Shown here piece after piece: positions 41,532 through 51,400 of a stretch of 64,000 nt of DNA. The stretch is taken from positions 1-64,000 of the forward strand of contig NZ_FCNZ02000003.1 of NCBI RefSeq assembly GCF_001544495.1, given 5' to 3'. The position numbers were made by a program, and so were the translations under genes. Every line of letters starts with the position of its first letter. The stretch's first letter is position 1. Under the pieces are notes generated by a model. That model made no database searches, was not told where the DNA came from, and saw nothing but the letters and a program-made list of their open reading frames with translations. This DNA comes from Caballeronia telluris. Its GTDB lineage: Bacteria > Pseudomonadota > Gammaproteobacteria > Burkholderiales > Burkholderiaceae.

Positions 41532-42184
41532 TTAGGACCCCATCTCGTTGCTGCCAGCTGTAAGCTGCGCATCATAGATCTGTTTAGCGCGCAAGTATCT
41601 GCCATAGGACCCGAAGAATCCCGCACCCACTGTTTCGACCAAGCCGCCAGACTCGAAAATCAAACCCTTGTGCCGAAGCAGTGCAGCATGATATTCGCCG
41701 GCCTCAGCCGGATGAAAGATTCCGAGGGATCGTGCATCTTCGAACGCAAGCTGCGCCTCGTCGCCCAGTGCGATCCGGACGAATAGCACCTCTTTTGCAT
41801 CGTGTAGTTTCCAGGCGACGTACTCCTGCTGATAGTCTGCTGATAGCTTCTTCAGAAAGTTTTTCAGTCGACCGGAATCGTCGCCTTCCCTGCCGATCAC
41901 CATGTATGCCCGGTCGATTACTGCTTTGCGTTGGTCCGGGTGCCGCGAATCGATAAAACTGCTATCGATGCGTCGGAAGCCGAATCCCCCGATGGATATA
42001 TCGGCCTGAAGCGCTCGGCGTCTGCGTAAGCTCTCATCGGCCCTGCAATCGGACCGGTGTGAGGTGACGAAGCCGATGTTTTGACGCCGGGTACGCTGTT
42101 CGATCTCATGCAAAGCGGTTTCGTCGAGCCTCGACAGCGCTCCTGATCCATTTCGTCTCTGATCTGCTGTAGTGACTTGATCAT
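41532..42184 (-). pseudogene. Hypothetical protein, apparent frameshift near the N-terminus
   Basis: From ATG 42184 the frame reads MIKSLQQIRDEMDQ, then a shift by one base leads to GALSRLDETALHEIEQRTRR...(to 41532), giving about 217 residues. The switch is at ATGGATCAGGAGCG (about 42135-42150), where one more G would keep the frame. The long part includes FGFRRIDSSFIDSRHPDQRK, RAYMVIGREGDDSGRLKNFL and YVAWKLHDAKEVLFVRIALG. No family recognised. As elsewhere in this island the indel is at a G-rich position. If real, translation could only start inside, for example at ATG 42113. Confidence 0.55.
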
Positions 42185-42206
42185 CTTGTTCTCTCGCAAC
42201 TGAGCG

Positions 42207-43184
42207 TTAATTTCGTTGCTCAAGGCTACCCGATGCATCGGCCGCAAACGCTACCAGTAATGGTGCCACGAGCTCATATCCGCGTAGCGCTCCGACCCAG
42301 CGCGCGGGAACGCCAGCAAGGCCGAACCGGATGCCAGCGAGGCCACCTGCCACCGCGGCAGTGGTGTCCGTATCGTGGCCAAACAGGATCGCGGTCCGGA
42401 CGACGTCCTCGAATGAGCTTTCTTCCAATGCCCTTCTTGCAGACCAGAGGGTGTCGATGACGTACCCTGTCCCACGCGGCCGATCGGTCTTCGGAAACCT
42501 TCGCAGCACGTTCAACTCCGAGAGAAACACCGTTTTTTCCTCTTCGCGCGGCCACGCTTCATAGATTGCTTCCAGACGCTCATCGGCCCACGACCACGGG
42601 TCGCCCAGGTTTCGCAGGTAGCCCCTCGCCAGAAGGCAGTAGAACGCACACGCGACCAGCGAGCGAGGATGGGCATGAGTCGGTAGCGATTGCAGATGAG
42701 CATCCTTGACCAGCGCCTCATCGGTGCCCGCGTGCCAGATAGCCAGCGGCAGAACCCGCATCAGCGAGCCATTGCCGTTGTCCATTTCGGACGCACCGCC
42801 CGATTCGCGCGGCGACACTCCGTCGCCTATGTTGCGCAACGCTTCGCCCGTCTGAATGCCGACGTCGAACACGTCACCGTCGATGGCCATGTAGCCATGA
42901 TTCAACCACCGTACAAGCCGGCCTGCAAAATCAGTCAGCGAAAGTGTCCCGCATTCAAGCAGGCTGGCGAGCAGACAGAGTGCCTGAGCGCCATCGTCGG
43001 ACCACGTGCCAGCAGGCACGCCTGCATGTGAGCGCCTGAATTCGGCGGGCGTGACCATTTCTATCTGATCGCGCGAAGGAAGCCGCTCCGGCGGACGAAA
43101 CTCATAACCGACGCCGACGGCATCGCCGACCAGCAACCCAACAACCCCTCCCAGTTCGGCGTTGAATTCGTTGTGCTGCCGCAT
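42207..43184 (-). CDS. ADP-ribosylglycohydrolase family protein (325 aa)
   Basis: The DraG/ADP-ribosylglycohydrolase fold is shown by GLLVGDAVGVGYEF near the start, GTWSDDGAQALC (metal-binding T-D-D, about residue 60), EMDNGNGSLMRVLP (about 130) and GHDTDTTAAVAGGLAGI (metal-binding D-x-D-T, about 265). It would remove ADP-ribose from proteins, nucleic acid or small molecules. ATG 43184 is preferred; a TTG at 43211 is possible. It is encoded downstream of metK and DUF3293, all on the minus strand. Confidence 0.85.
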   Translation of the reverse strand: MRQHNEFNAELGGVVGLLVGDAVGVGYEFRPPERLPSRDQIEMVTPAEFRRSHAGVPAGTWSDDGAQALCLLASLLECGTLSLTDFAGRLVRWLNHGYMAIDGDVFDVGIQTGEALRNIGDGVSPRESGGASEMDNGNGSLMRVLPLAIWHAGTDEALVKDAHLQSLPTHAHPRSLVACAFYCLLARGYLRNLGDPWSWADERLEAIYEAWPREEEKTVFLSELNVLRRFPKTDRPRGTGYVIDTLWSARRALEESSFEDVVRTAILFGHDTDTTAAVAGGLAGIRFGLAGVPARWVGALRGYELVAPLLVAFAADASGSLEQRN

Positions 43185-43312
43185 TGAAGTAAAGTCGTTC
43201 CCAATTGACAAGTTCGCTCTCCCCGAATGTAAGACAATGGATCACGTGCGACAGTACCGACGTATCCATCACGTCATTGATGTTTAAGTGAGTGTGGCAC
43301 TCTGCGTCTGCG

Positions 43313-44461
43313 TCATTGCACGACTTCCCAAGGCAGGTTGAGATCATCGCGACCAAAATGCCCATAAGCGGCGGTCGGGTAGTAGATCGGGCGCAGCAGA
43401 TCGAGTGTGTCGATAATCCCTTGCGGGCGCAGATCGAACTCGCGCCCGAGTTCGGCGGCGACATTTCGCGGGCGCCCAGTTTCAGTTCCGAACGTCTCGA
43501 CGACGAAGCTCACGGGTTCAGCGACACCGATCGCATACGCCAGTTGCACCAGAGCCCGTCTGGCCCAGCCGCGTGCCACGACCTGTTTGGCAAGAAACCG
43601 AGCCATGTAAGCGGCCGACCGATCCACTTTGGATGGATCCTTGCCCGAGAAAGCGCCTCCGCCATGTGGGGCAGCGCCGCCGTAAGTGTCGACGATGATC
43701 TTACGACCCGTCAGCCCGGCATCACCCTTAGGCCCGCCTGTGACAAAACGTCCGGTAGGGTTAATCAGCGTGCGGAAGGACGTAGAGCGGAGATTCTCAG
43801 GAATGACCGCGTCGATGAGATGTCGTTGGATGGCTTCCCGCAATGTGTCGAGTTCAATGCCGTCATCGTGTTGGGTCGAAAGCACGACGGCGTCGACGGT
43901 CGTCGGTCGACCATCGACATAACTGAACGTGACCTGCGATTTCGCGTCCGGTTGCAGCCACGGCAGCGCGCCACTTTTCCTGAGTTCAGCCTGCCGGCGT
44001 ACCAGTCGATGCGCATAGACGATGGGGGCAGGCATGAGTTCCGGTGTCTCGTCGGTGGCGTAACCGAACATCAATCCCTGATCACCGGCGCTCAGAACGC
44101 CATCGGCACGATCGACGCCCTGGTTGATATCCTGCGATTGGCCGTTGAAACGGATCTGGACCTCGCATTGATCGGGCGCGATGCCAGTATCGGCATTGCT
44201 GTAGCCGGTTTCGCGAAGTACCTGGCGCACGAGGGACGCCGCGGATTCACGCACAGCATGGAAATCTTCGATGCGTCTCGTCTTGAATTCTCCCGCGACG
44301 ATCACGCACTGATCCGCGAGAAGGGTCTCGCAGGCAACGCGTGCGTGCGGATCTCTTGCGAGGAACGCATCGAGGATGCGATCGGAAATCGCGTCAGCAA
44401 GCTTGTCGGGATGGCCCTCGGAAACGGATTCCGAGGAAAAAAGCCCGTTTTGAATTGACAT
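43313..44461 (-). CDS. metK: S-adenosylmethionine synthetase (methionine adenosyltransferase, 382 aa)
   Basis: The enzyme joins ATP and methionine to make SAM. The signature [20 protein letters not shown] with the catalytic histidine is at about residue 10-30, then [32 protein letters not shown] and [20 protein letters not shown] with the ATP-binding loop. The length is that of housekeeping enzymes. ATG 44461 has AGGAG six bases upstream; ATG 44467 would be too close. A metK inside an accessory island is unusual. Here it lies between an ADP-ribosylglycohydrolase and a DUF3293 gene and next to a type III methyltransferase, which uses SAM. It may be a second, island-specific copy. Confidence 0.95.
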   Translation of the reverse strand: MSIQNGLFSSESVSEGHPDKLADAISDRILDAFLARDPHARVACETLLADQCVIVAGEFKTRRIEDFHAVRESAASLVRQVLRETGYSNADTGIAPDQCEVQIRFNGQSQDINQGVDRADGVLSAGDQGLMFGYATDETPELMPAPIVYAHRLVRRQAELRKSGALPWLQPDAKSQVTFSYVDGRPTTVDAVVLSTQHDDGIELDTLREAIQRHLIDAVIPENLRSTSFRTLINPTGRFVTGGPKGDAGLTGRKIIVDTYGGAAPHGGGAFSGKDPSKVDRSAAYMARFLAKQVVARGWARRALVQLAYAIGVAEPVSFVVETFGTETGRPRNVAAELGREFDLRPQGIIDTLDLLRPIYYPTAAYGHFGRDDLNLPWEVVQ

Positions 44462-44578
44462 CGTCATCTCCTGTTTAGCCGCGTTCGACAAATCGTCGGG
44501 GGCGGCAATCCGGATCAAATCCCCCCCGGTTCTTTCCTGTATAGGGCGGCGAACCAGCCGAATCAAATCAACGACGAC

Positions 44579-45007
44579 TCATCTCAACAGGACAAGCTGC
44601 GGCGTAGCGTCAGCGTCGGACCAGACAATTGCGTTCTGACCATATCGCGTACCAAGCGCCTTTGCGAGTTCAAGTGAGACTCCCCGTACAAGGAAGCTCG
44701 CTTCGCCAGGCCAATTGTTCGATGGGTGCTGACCGACACCATCGATAAAGGTCAGACCAAGCTGCTTCAGCTCGTCCGCCAGTGCCTGTTGTCTGGCCGC
44801 ATTGAGCTCGTCACTAGAATGCTGACTGAAGGGGTTGCAGGCGGTGATGAAAGCACTGCATTCGCTGCCATGCGCTTTATGCAGCGTTGACAGTGCCGGA
44901 TTGGTTTCGCCGACCTTCAATGTCGTTGGCGTGTCGCCGTGGACACGGTAGTGCGTTTCCAGATAGGCCTGGATCGTTTCGCGAGGAATGGTTGAGTCAG
45001 AAAACAA
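44579..45007 (-). CDS. DUF3293 domain protein (142 aa)
   Basis: The protein reads TIPRETIQAYLETHYRVHGD near the N-terminus and SAFITACNPFSQHSSDELNA, then LGLTFIDGVGQHPSNNWPGE, which fits DUF3293. Function unknown. The only in-frame start is TTG at 45007, preceded by GGAGGG at ideal spacing. That GGAGGG is also the 3' arm of the terminator hairpin 45011-45027, so folding of the leader would both end transcription and hide the ribosome site. It is the first gene of the DUF3293-metK-ADP-ribosylglycohydrolase set. Confidence 0.75.
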   Translation of the reverse strand: MFSDSTIPRETIQAYLETHYRVHGDTPTTLKVGETNPALSTLHKAHGSECSAFITACNPFSQHSSDELNAARQQALADELKQLGLTFIDGVGQHPSNNWPGEASFLVRGVSLELAKALGTRYGQNAIVWSDADATPQLVLLR

Positions 45008-45122
45008 AAACCCTCCGTTAAGGAGGGTCGACGCGTTATCCGTTTGCTTGCTCGCTCAGGAGCCACATCCGCTTTCGCGATCCACCTTGCCCGGAAAGGC
45101 AGGTTGGCTTGGGCGTCGACCC
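45006..45122 (-). promoter_or_regulatory. Riboswitch-like structured leader with overlapping terminator
   Basis: On the minus strand the leader begins with GGGTCGACGC (45113-45122) and, 78 nt later, its perfect 10-bp partner GCGTCGACCC (45025-45034). Between them are CCTGCC/GGCAAGG pairing, a CGC-GAAA-GCG hairpin and AGCCA/TGGCT pairing. The last CCC of the closing stem is also the first CCC of the terminator CCCTCC-TTAAC-GGAGGG (45011-45027) followed by TTTTT. The two folds exclude each other, as in transcription-controlling riboswitches. It matches no riboswitch class I can recall (SAM-I, SAM-II, SAH, TPP and B12 were compared from memory). Confidence 0.65.
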
Positions 45123-45140
45123 AATTCAAAATGCGAAGGC

Positions 45141-45169
45141 AGTAGAGCACGCGCCTCGACACATGTCAA
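45141..45169 (-). promoter_or_regulatory. Sigma-70 promoter of the DUF3293-metK set
   Basis: On the minus strand TTGACA (45164-45169) and TCTACT (45141-45146) are 17 nt apart. Transcription would begin near 45134, about 12 nt before the closing stem of the structured leader. Confidence 0.75.
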
Positions 45170-45618
45170 GTCGATCTCGATATTGAAGATCGGGGTAAGT
45201 CAAATATCGAAGATAAGATTCGTCAGTAGCCTCGCGTTTTTATCGTAATGAAGGCGGTATACACATGCACGAGGAATAGACGGCCAGACATATCTCTCCC
45301 AAGGTAGCGGAGGCGGCTAACGGATAGCGGGGAGCGGCCAACGCCCCCTTCTTCATGAGTTACCTCTCCTGTTGGGCAGTAACCCGAATGTGAAAGAACA
45401 CTTGCAGTGCGCTTGAGTCCGCCCTACGTGCACTTTGCGTGTCCGACGAGTCCGGAGAGTTAGAAGGGAGCCGTGCTACAGGCGGGTATCGCGTACGTTC
45501 GATGTGCATTCTGATGTTGCTGCTGGGTTGTCGATCAAAAAATGCGAGGCTAGTAGCAACAATGATGCCGACGCTGATATTCTGTTCGCTTTTCGACAAA
45601 TACCGAGTAAGAGGGCAA
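45170..45618. other. Divergent upstream region of the type III system
   Basis: About 450 bp without a convincing gene; the frame of mod is open back to 45439 but the only well supported start is 45619. No copy of the island palindrome is found. Confidence 0.45.
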
Positions 45619-48405
45619 ATGGCGACCCGTCGCAGCACTTCGAGTTCAGGCAGTGTACAGACCACCAACTACAAGCACAGCCAGAAGGCCGTACAGCGGC
45701 CGGAAGTGGGTGTGCAGGACCAGTTCAACACCAAGAAGTCACCTCGAACCTATCGTTACGACAGCAGCCTTGACCCTGCCTTGAGCTGGGACGAGAATCG
45801 TGACCGCGAGCTGGCTGAGTGGCTGATTCAACTAGTGCAGCGGTGCGCTGTCGACGGAGAAGCGGCGACGTTTGCACAGCCTCAGGCTTGGGCGGGAGGG
45901 GGTGTCCAAGTGCAGTCCTTGAAGGCTGCCGCCGACCTGTTGAAGGCCTTGAGTCAGCCCTTTCTGAATTGGACGGGCAAGGCAGAGCGGCATCAGATAT
46001 CGGTGCCTACCGTGCCTCTTTTCGTGCACGAGCAGCACTCGACCAAAGCCATCCTGGACGGTATCAAACATCGGAAAGCCAAGGGAACCACCTTCGACCT
46101 GTTTGGCGACGGGGGCGGTTTGGACGTAACTGACAAGCTGGACGCCTACGAGCATAAGGGACCTTGGCAAAACCGGATGGTTCTGGGCGACAGCTTGCAG
46201 GTGATGAATTCACTGCTGGAATTCGAGGGGCTGGGTGGTCAAGTTCAAATGGTCTATATAGACCCACCTTACGGCGTTAAGTACGGGTCGAACTTCCAAC
46301 CATTTGTTCGCAAGAGAGATGTGAAGCATGGCGGTGACTCCGACATGACTCGCGAACCAGAAATGGTGAAAGCATATCGGGACACCTGGGAGTTGGGGCT
46401 TCACTCCTACTTAACATATTTACGTGACCGATTCCTGTTAACGCGGGAACTCTTGAGTAGAAGCGGGAGCATTTTTGTCCAGATTTCTGACGAAAATCTT
46501 CACCACGTACGCGAACTAATGGACGAAGTATTTGGCCCGCAGAATTTTGTCGCAATCATCACTTACGCAAAAACAACGTCAACGACCAGCGAAGACCTAT
46601 CGGTAGTGAACGACTACATAATCTGGTACGCACGTGACAAAGAAGCGACTAAGAAGAGGATGCTGTACAAGACCAAGCGCGCAGGAGAGGTAGGTGGGAC
46701 GGGTTACACGAAGGTGTTTCTCCCTAATGGTGAAGTTCGCCCAATATCTGATTATCCAGATGACTTGCCCGCCAATGCCAAGCTATGCGCAACTGGCGAC
46801 CTGACTTCCTCTAAGCCTCCCGGTGATTTCCCAGTCGAGTTTAAAGGCAAGCAATGGCGACCGACCAAGGGCTATTGGAAAACTGGCCACGATGGCATGA
46901 AGAGGCTGTTAGAAGCAAAACGGGTATACGCTGGTAAAACCACTCTGGGATACATCCGACTTTTGGATGATTTTCCTTGCTTTGAACTAAATAATATCTG
47001 GACGGACACAGTTGGCCAGAATCAATTCGGTCCGGATGGCAAAGTGTATGCGGTACAAACTGCCAATATCGCAATTCAGCGCTGTATGCTCATGTGTACG
47101 GAACCAGGCGACTTGGTGTTTGACCCGACTTGTGGCTCTGGCACGACCGCATACGTCGCCGAGCAGTGGGGGCGTCGTTGGATTACCTGTGACACATCGC
47201 GTGTACCTTTGGCTCTCGCACGCCAGCGGCTACTAACGGCGACGTTCCCCTATTATGAGTTGAAGGATCCCCAGACGGGGCCGCAGGGCGGCTTTGTGTA
47301 CAAGCGCAGGCAGAATCGCAAGGGCGAGGAAGTCGGCGGGTTGGTGCCGCACATCACGTTGAAGTCCATCGCCAACGACGAACAGCCCGTCATGGAAGTG
47401 TTGGTTGACCGTCCCGAGGTCAATGACAATGTAACCAGGGTCGCGGGGCCGTTCGTGGTTGAGGCTACCATCGCCCCGGCTCAGACGGTTGATCCCGATG
47501 GCGGCGAAGCTACGGTACCGGTTAAGAGCATGGACGGCGCGCTCGGCGATGCCGACGCCGCTAACAGTGCTTTGCCACATACTGCGACTGAGTCGGTGGC
47601 CCGTTACGGCGACCCGGCGACCCACATCGAACGCATGACGCAAGTGTTGCGGCAGTCCAAGACGCTGCGCTTACCTGGTAACCGGGAGCTGGTACTGGCC
47701 GACATCCGGCGTATGGCCGATAGCGACGCTCTGCACGCTGAAGGGCTAGATGCTGAAGGCAACCGCATCGCAGTGGTATTTGGTCCAGAGGATGGCGCGA
47801 TAACCTCTGACCTCGTATTTGAGGCCGCGCGCGAAGCGTACTTCCTGAAGTTTCCGCACCTCTATTTCTTCGGCTTTGCGATACAGGCAAAGGCGCGCGA
47901 ACTGCTGGAGGACCGCAACAAGCTGCGGGTGCCATGCACTTATGTCACGGTCACGCCGGACGTGGCCATGAGCGACCTACTTAAGACCAGCCGAGCGAGT
48001 GAAATTTTCTCAGTCACCGGCCTGCCAGACGTAGCCGTGCGCAAGACTGGCAAAAAGAACGATGACGGAGCCGAGCTGTTCGAGGTCGAGTTGAACGGCC
48101 TCGATATCTTCAACCCCGCCACTATGAAGCAGGAAGCCATCGAGGGCCAAAGCGTGCCCGCGTGGATGCTGGACACGGACTACGACGGCATGTGCTTCTA
48201 TGCCACCCAAGTGTTCTTCCCGAAGACGGCCGCGTGGGACAACCTACGGAAGTCGCTCAAGGCCGAGTTTGTCCCGTCGGTGTGGGAACATCTCGCGGGT
48301 ACCGTGAGCGAGCCGTTCCCCATGGGTTCCAAACGCCGGGTGGCGGTCAAGGTGATTGACGAGCGGGGTAACGAGCTGATGCGAGTGGTTGAGGTGAAGG
48401 TATGA
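45619..48405 (+). CDS. mod: Type III restriction-modification methyltransferase Mod (928 aa)
   Basis: The start at 45619 has GAGGG upstream. A beta-class DNA amino-methyltransferase: motif IV YIDPPYGVKYGSNF (about residue 215) comes first, then motif I VFDPTCGSGTTAYVAEQWGR (about 500). The region between holds the target-recognition part, and the long C-terminal 350 residues are typical of large Mod subunits that bind Res. It methylates one strand of an asymmetric site using SAM. The stop overlaps the start of res by 4 bp (ATGA). Confidence 0.9.
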   Translation: MATRRSTSSSGSVQTTNYKHSQKAVQRPEVGVQDQFNTKKSPRTYRYDSSLDPALSWDENRDRELAEWLIQLVQRCAVDGEAATFAQPQAWAGGGVQVQSLKAAADLLKALSQPFLNWTGKAERHQISVPTVPLFVHEQHSTKAILDGIKHRKAKGTTFDLFGDGGGLDVTDKLDAYEHKGPWQNRMVLGDSLQVMNSLLEFEGLGGQVQMVYIDPPYGVKYGSNFQPFVRKRDVKHGGDSDMTREPEMVKAYRDTWELGLHSYLTYLRDRFLLTRELLSRSGSIFVQISDENLHHVRELMDEVFGPQNFVAIITYAKTTSTTSEDLSVVNDYIIWYARDKEATKKRMLYKTKRAGEVGGTGYTKVFLPNGEVRPISDYPDDLPANAKLCATGDLTSSKPPGDFPVEFKGKQWRPTKGYWKTGHDGMKRLLEAKRVYAGKTTLGYIRLLDDFPCFELNNIWTDTVGQNQFGPDGKVYAVQTANIAIQRCMLMCTEPGDLVFDPTCGSGTTAYVAEQWGRRWITCDTSRVPLALARQRLLTATFPYYELKDPQTGPQGGFVYKRRQNRKGEEVGGLVPHITLKSIANDEQPVMEVLVDRPEVNDNVTRVAGPFVVEATIAPAQTVDPDGGEATVPVKSMDGALGDADAANSALPHTATESVARYGDPATHIERMTQVLRQSKTLRLPGNRELVLADIRRMADSDALHAEGLDAEGNRIAVVFGPEDGAITSDLVFEAAREAYFLKFPHLYFFGFAIQAKARELLEDRNKLRVPCTYVTVTPDVAMSDLLKTSRASEIFSVTGLPDVAVRKTGKKNDDGAELFEVELNGLDIFNPATMKQEAIEGQSVPAWMLDTDYDGMCFYATQVFFPKTAAWDNLRKSLKAEFVPSVWEHLAGTVSEPFPMGSKRRVAVKVIDERGNELMRVVEVKV

Positions 48406-51400
48406 GCCAAATCAAAGCCGTTGAAGCCCCCATCATCAACTTCCCCTACGACGAGCCGCAGCACCATTGGCATATCGAGGAAGGGAAACCGCCGGAAAAG
48501 CGGTCAGGTCGTCGCCTGGCCTCGTATTTTTTTCGGGTGCCCGACCGCGCAGCGCGAGGCCGCAAGACTAAAGGCCAACAGTCGATATTCGATGACTCAT
48601 CGAAGGGGCAGGAATACCTGTTAGACCTGGCCAATCTGATACGTCAGCGCCTGAAGGAATGGCGTGACCGTGAATACGCCGGGGCCACCAAGGTAACACG
48701 GGAACTGCTGGAACTGTGGCATTCGCCCGACAGGGCGCAGCGGCTGTTCTTCGCTCAGCTGGAGGCGGTGGAAACCGTACTGTTTCTGGTGGAGGGGCCG
48801 GACGACCTAAAGCAGGGTGTTACCGTTCCCACGGATGAGCCTGGCGATGATGCGAAGGCTGAGGGTTATAAGGCTTTTGCACGTTATGCACTCAAAATGG
48901 CGACCGGTAGCGGCAAGACTACCGTAATGGGCATGCTGTCCGCATGGTCCATTTTGAACAAAGTGGCGCAGCCGCAGGCAGCGGCGTATTCGGACACGGT
49001 GCTCATCGTCTGCCCGAACGTGACGATCCGCGACCGTCTTCGCGAGTTGGACCCGAATCTGGATGAACTGAGTCTTTACCGCACGCGCCAGCTGGTGCCG
49101 CTGCATCGTATGCCCGACCTGCGCCGCGGCGAAGTTTTCATCACCAACTGGCACAATCTGGAGCGACGCGAGTTGGGTGACGTCAACGGAACGTCGGCTA
49201 GGGTGGTCAAGCGCGGCGTGCCAGTGGAAAAGCTGCGCACCGTTAAGCTGGGAGGCAAGGACTCGCTGACCGACGCCGATATTCGCCAGCAAGCGTTAAC
49301 CGGAGCCTTCGATATTGTGCGTGAACTGCGCGACAACAAGGACCAGCTCACCGGCTTTGAGGTCAAGGAGGTGCGCTACTACGAGAGCGACGCGGCGTTT
49401 CTGCGACGCGTGCTCGGCAATCGCAAAGGGCGTAGTTCTGCCATCTTGGTGATGAACGACGAGGCTCACCACGCCTATCGGCGTGGCAAGCTCGACGCCG
49501 ACGACACCTTTGCCATTGACGAGGAAACCGCCGAGGTGGACGCCCGCGAGGCCACGGTCTGGATTGAAGGACTGGACCGCATCAATAATGCTTTGGGCGG
49601 ACGCAGCAACGGCATCCGCCTGTGCGTCGATTTGTCGGCGACGCCGTTCTACATCCAGGGTAGCGGCAACGAGGTGGGCAAGCCTTTCCCGTGGGTGGTA
49701 ACCGACTTTAGCCTTCTTGAGGCTATCGAGGCTGGGCTGGTGAAGATTCCGCAACTGCCAACGCAAGACATCGGCGGCACAGAGACGCCGGCCTATTTCA
49801 ATGTGTGGCGGTGGGTGCAGGAGATAGCGGAGAAGGAGGGGCATAGTGGCAAGCTCACGCCAGACTTGCTGATGCGCTACGCGACTCAACCTATCTCGCA
49901 GTTGGCTGACGAGTGGCGCAAGACGGCCAAGCAGTGGAGCAGTCAGTATGCGGCTGGGCACCGCAAGAGCGATGTGCCACCTGTGTTCATCATCGTATGC
50001 CGTGATACCGCGCTAGCGAAGGAGCTGTATGAATGGTTGGCCAACGGTAACAGCGCTTACGGCGCCGCTCCAGAACAGTTCCGCAACGCACCAGGCCGCG
50101 AATGGACCGTGCGGGTAGATAGCAAGGTAGCCGAAGACATTGCCCAAGGTGGGGGGAAGAACAACGAGGCTCGCCGCCTGCGTTTCGTGCTGGAGACTAT
50201 CGGCAAAACCTCGTGGCCCGGCAACCACGTACCCGAAGAATACGTGGCCATGGTAGAGAAGCACAACCACAAGGTCCTTGATGACGAGAGCAGCGGGCTT
50301 ATGACCATCGATGCAAGCGTCCCGCCGGGTCGAGACGTGCGTTGCATCATTAGCGTCGCCATGCTTTCCGAGGGATGGGACGCAACCACCGTCACACATG
50401 TGGTGGGCCTGCGGCCGTTCGGCTCTCAACTCTTGTGCGAGCAGGTGGTCGGTCGAGCGCTCCGTCGCACTTCATACGCTGTAGACGAAGCCACCGGTTT
50501 CTTCCGGGAAGAAACGGCCAAGGTCTTTGGTGTGCCGTTTGAGTTAATTCCGTTCAAGGTGGAAGGCGGGGCACAGCAATCGCCGTCACCGCCGGCCAAT
50601 CAGATTTACGCTGTCGCCTCTAAGGCACAGTACGAAATCCGTTTTCCGGTCGCAGAGGGGTACACCGACCCTGGAATGACCCGCCTGACCGTCGACTGGC
50701 CTAAGGTGCCATCGCTGGAACTGAACCCCATGAGCGTGCCTGATACCACGTTGATGAAGGGGTTGACCACAGCGGACGGTACGCTTGCCGCCTATGGGCC
50801 GGGCATTGCCGATGTTGTGAATCTGGACCAGTGGCGGGCCGCTGTGCGTGTACAGCAGGTGGCCTTCACGATGGCGAAGGTGCTCTCGCAGCAGTGGATA
50901 AACGAGCGAGGTGACATCATACCCACGCATCGTTTGTTCCCCCAGATGCTTGGTTATGCGCAGCGGTTTCTCGCGGGCAAGCTGGCGTGTCATGGTAACC
51001 GCGCGCCGCAGGATGTAGCACTAAACCCGTACTTTCAGCAAGCCGTGGGCATCTTGTTTGATTCGCTCATCCCAGTGGACGAGAGCGGCAAGAGCCGGGA
51101 GCGTCCCATCGTTGCACCAGGCGCAGCCGGTGAGCGGTCGACGCGCCATGTTGAATTTTTCACTGGGCGGCAGCTGTGGCCGGTGCAGAAGTGCCATCTG
51201 AATGCCATGGTGGCCGACACAAAAACGTGGGAGCAAGCCGCAGCTACAGCCCTCGACGCCCACGATGCTGTTGCACGGTGGGTCAAGAATGACCATCTTG
51301 GCTTCATTGTGCCTTACCGCAAGGACGGCGTGCGCCGCCGCTATTTGCCCGATTTCATTGTTGAATTGACGAACGGTGAACGGCTGATGGTGGAAATTAA

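Noticed and set aside
45011-45122. Known SAM-I, SAM-II, SAH, TPP or cobalamin riboswitch
   Set aside because: None of the core sequences I remember for these classes (for example the SAM-I GGCAACC core or the TPP CTGAGA) is present in the right place.
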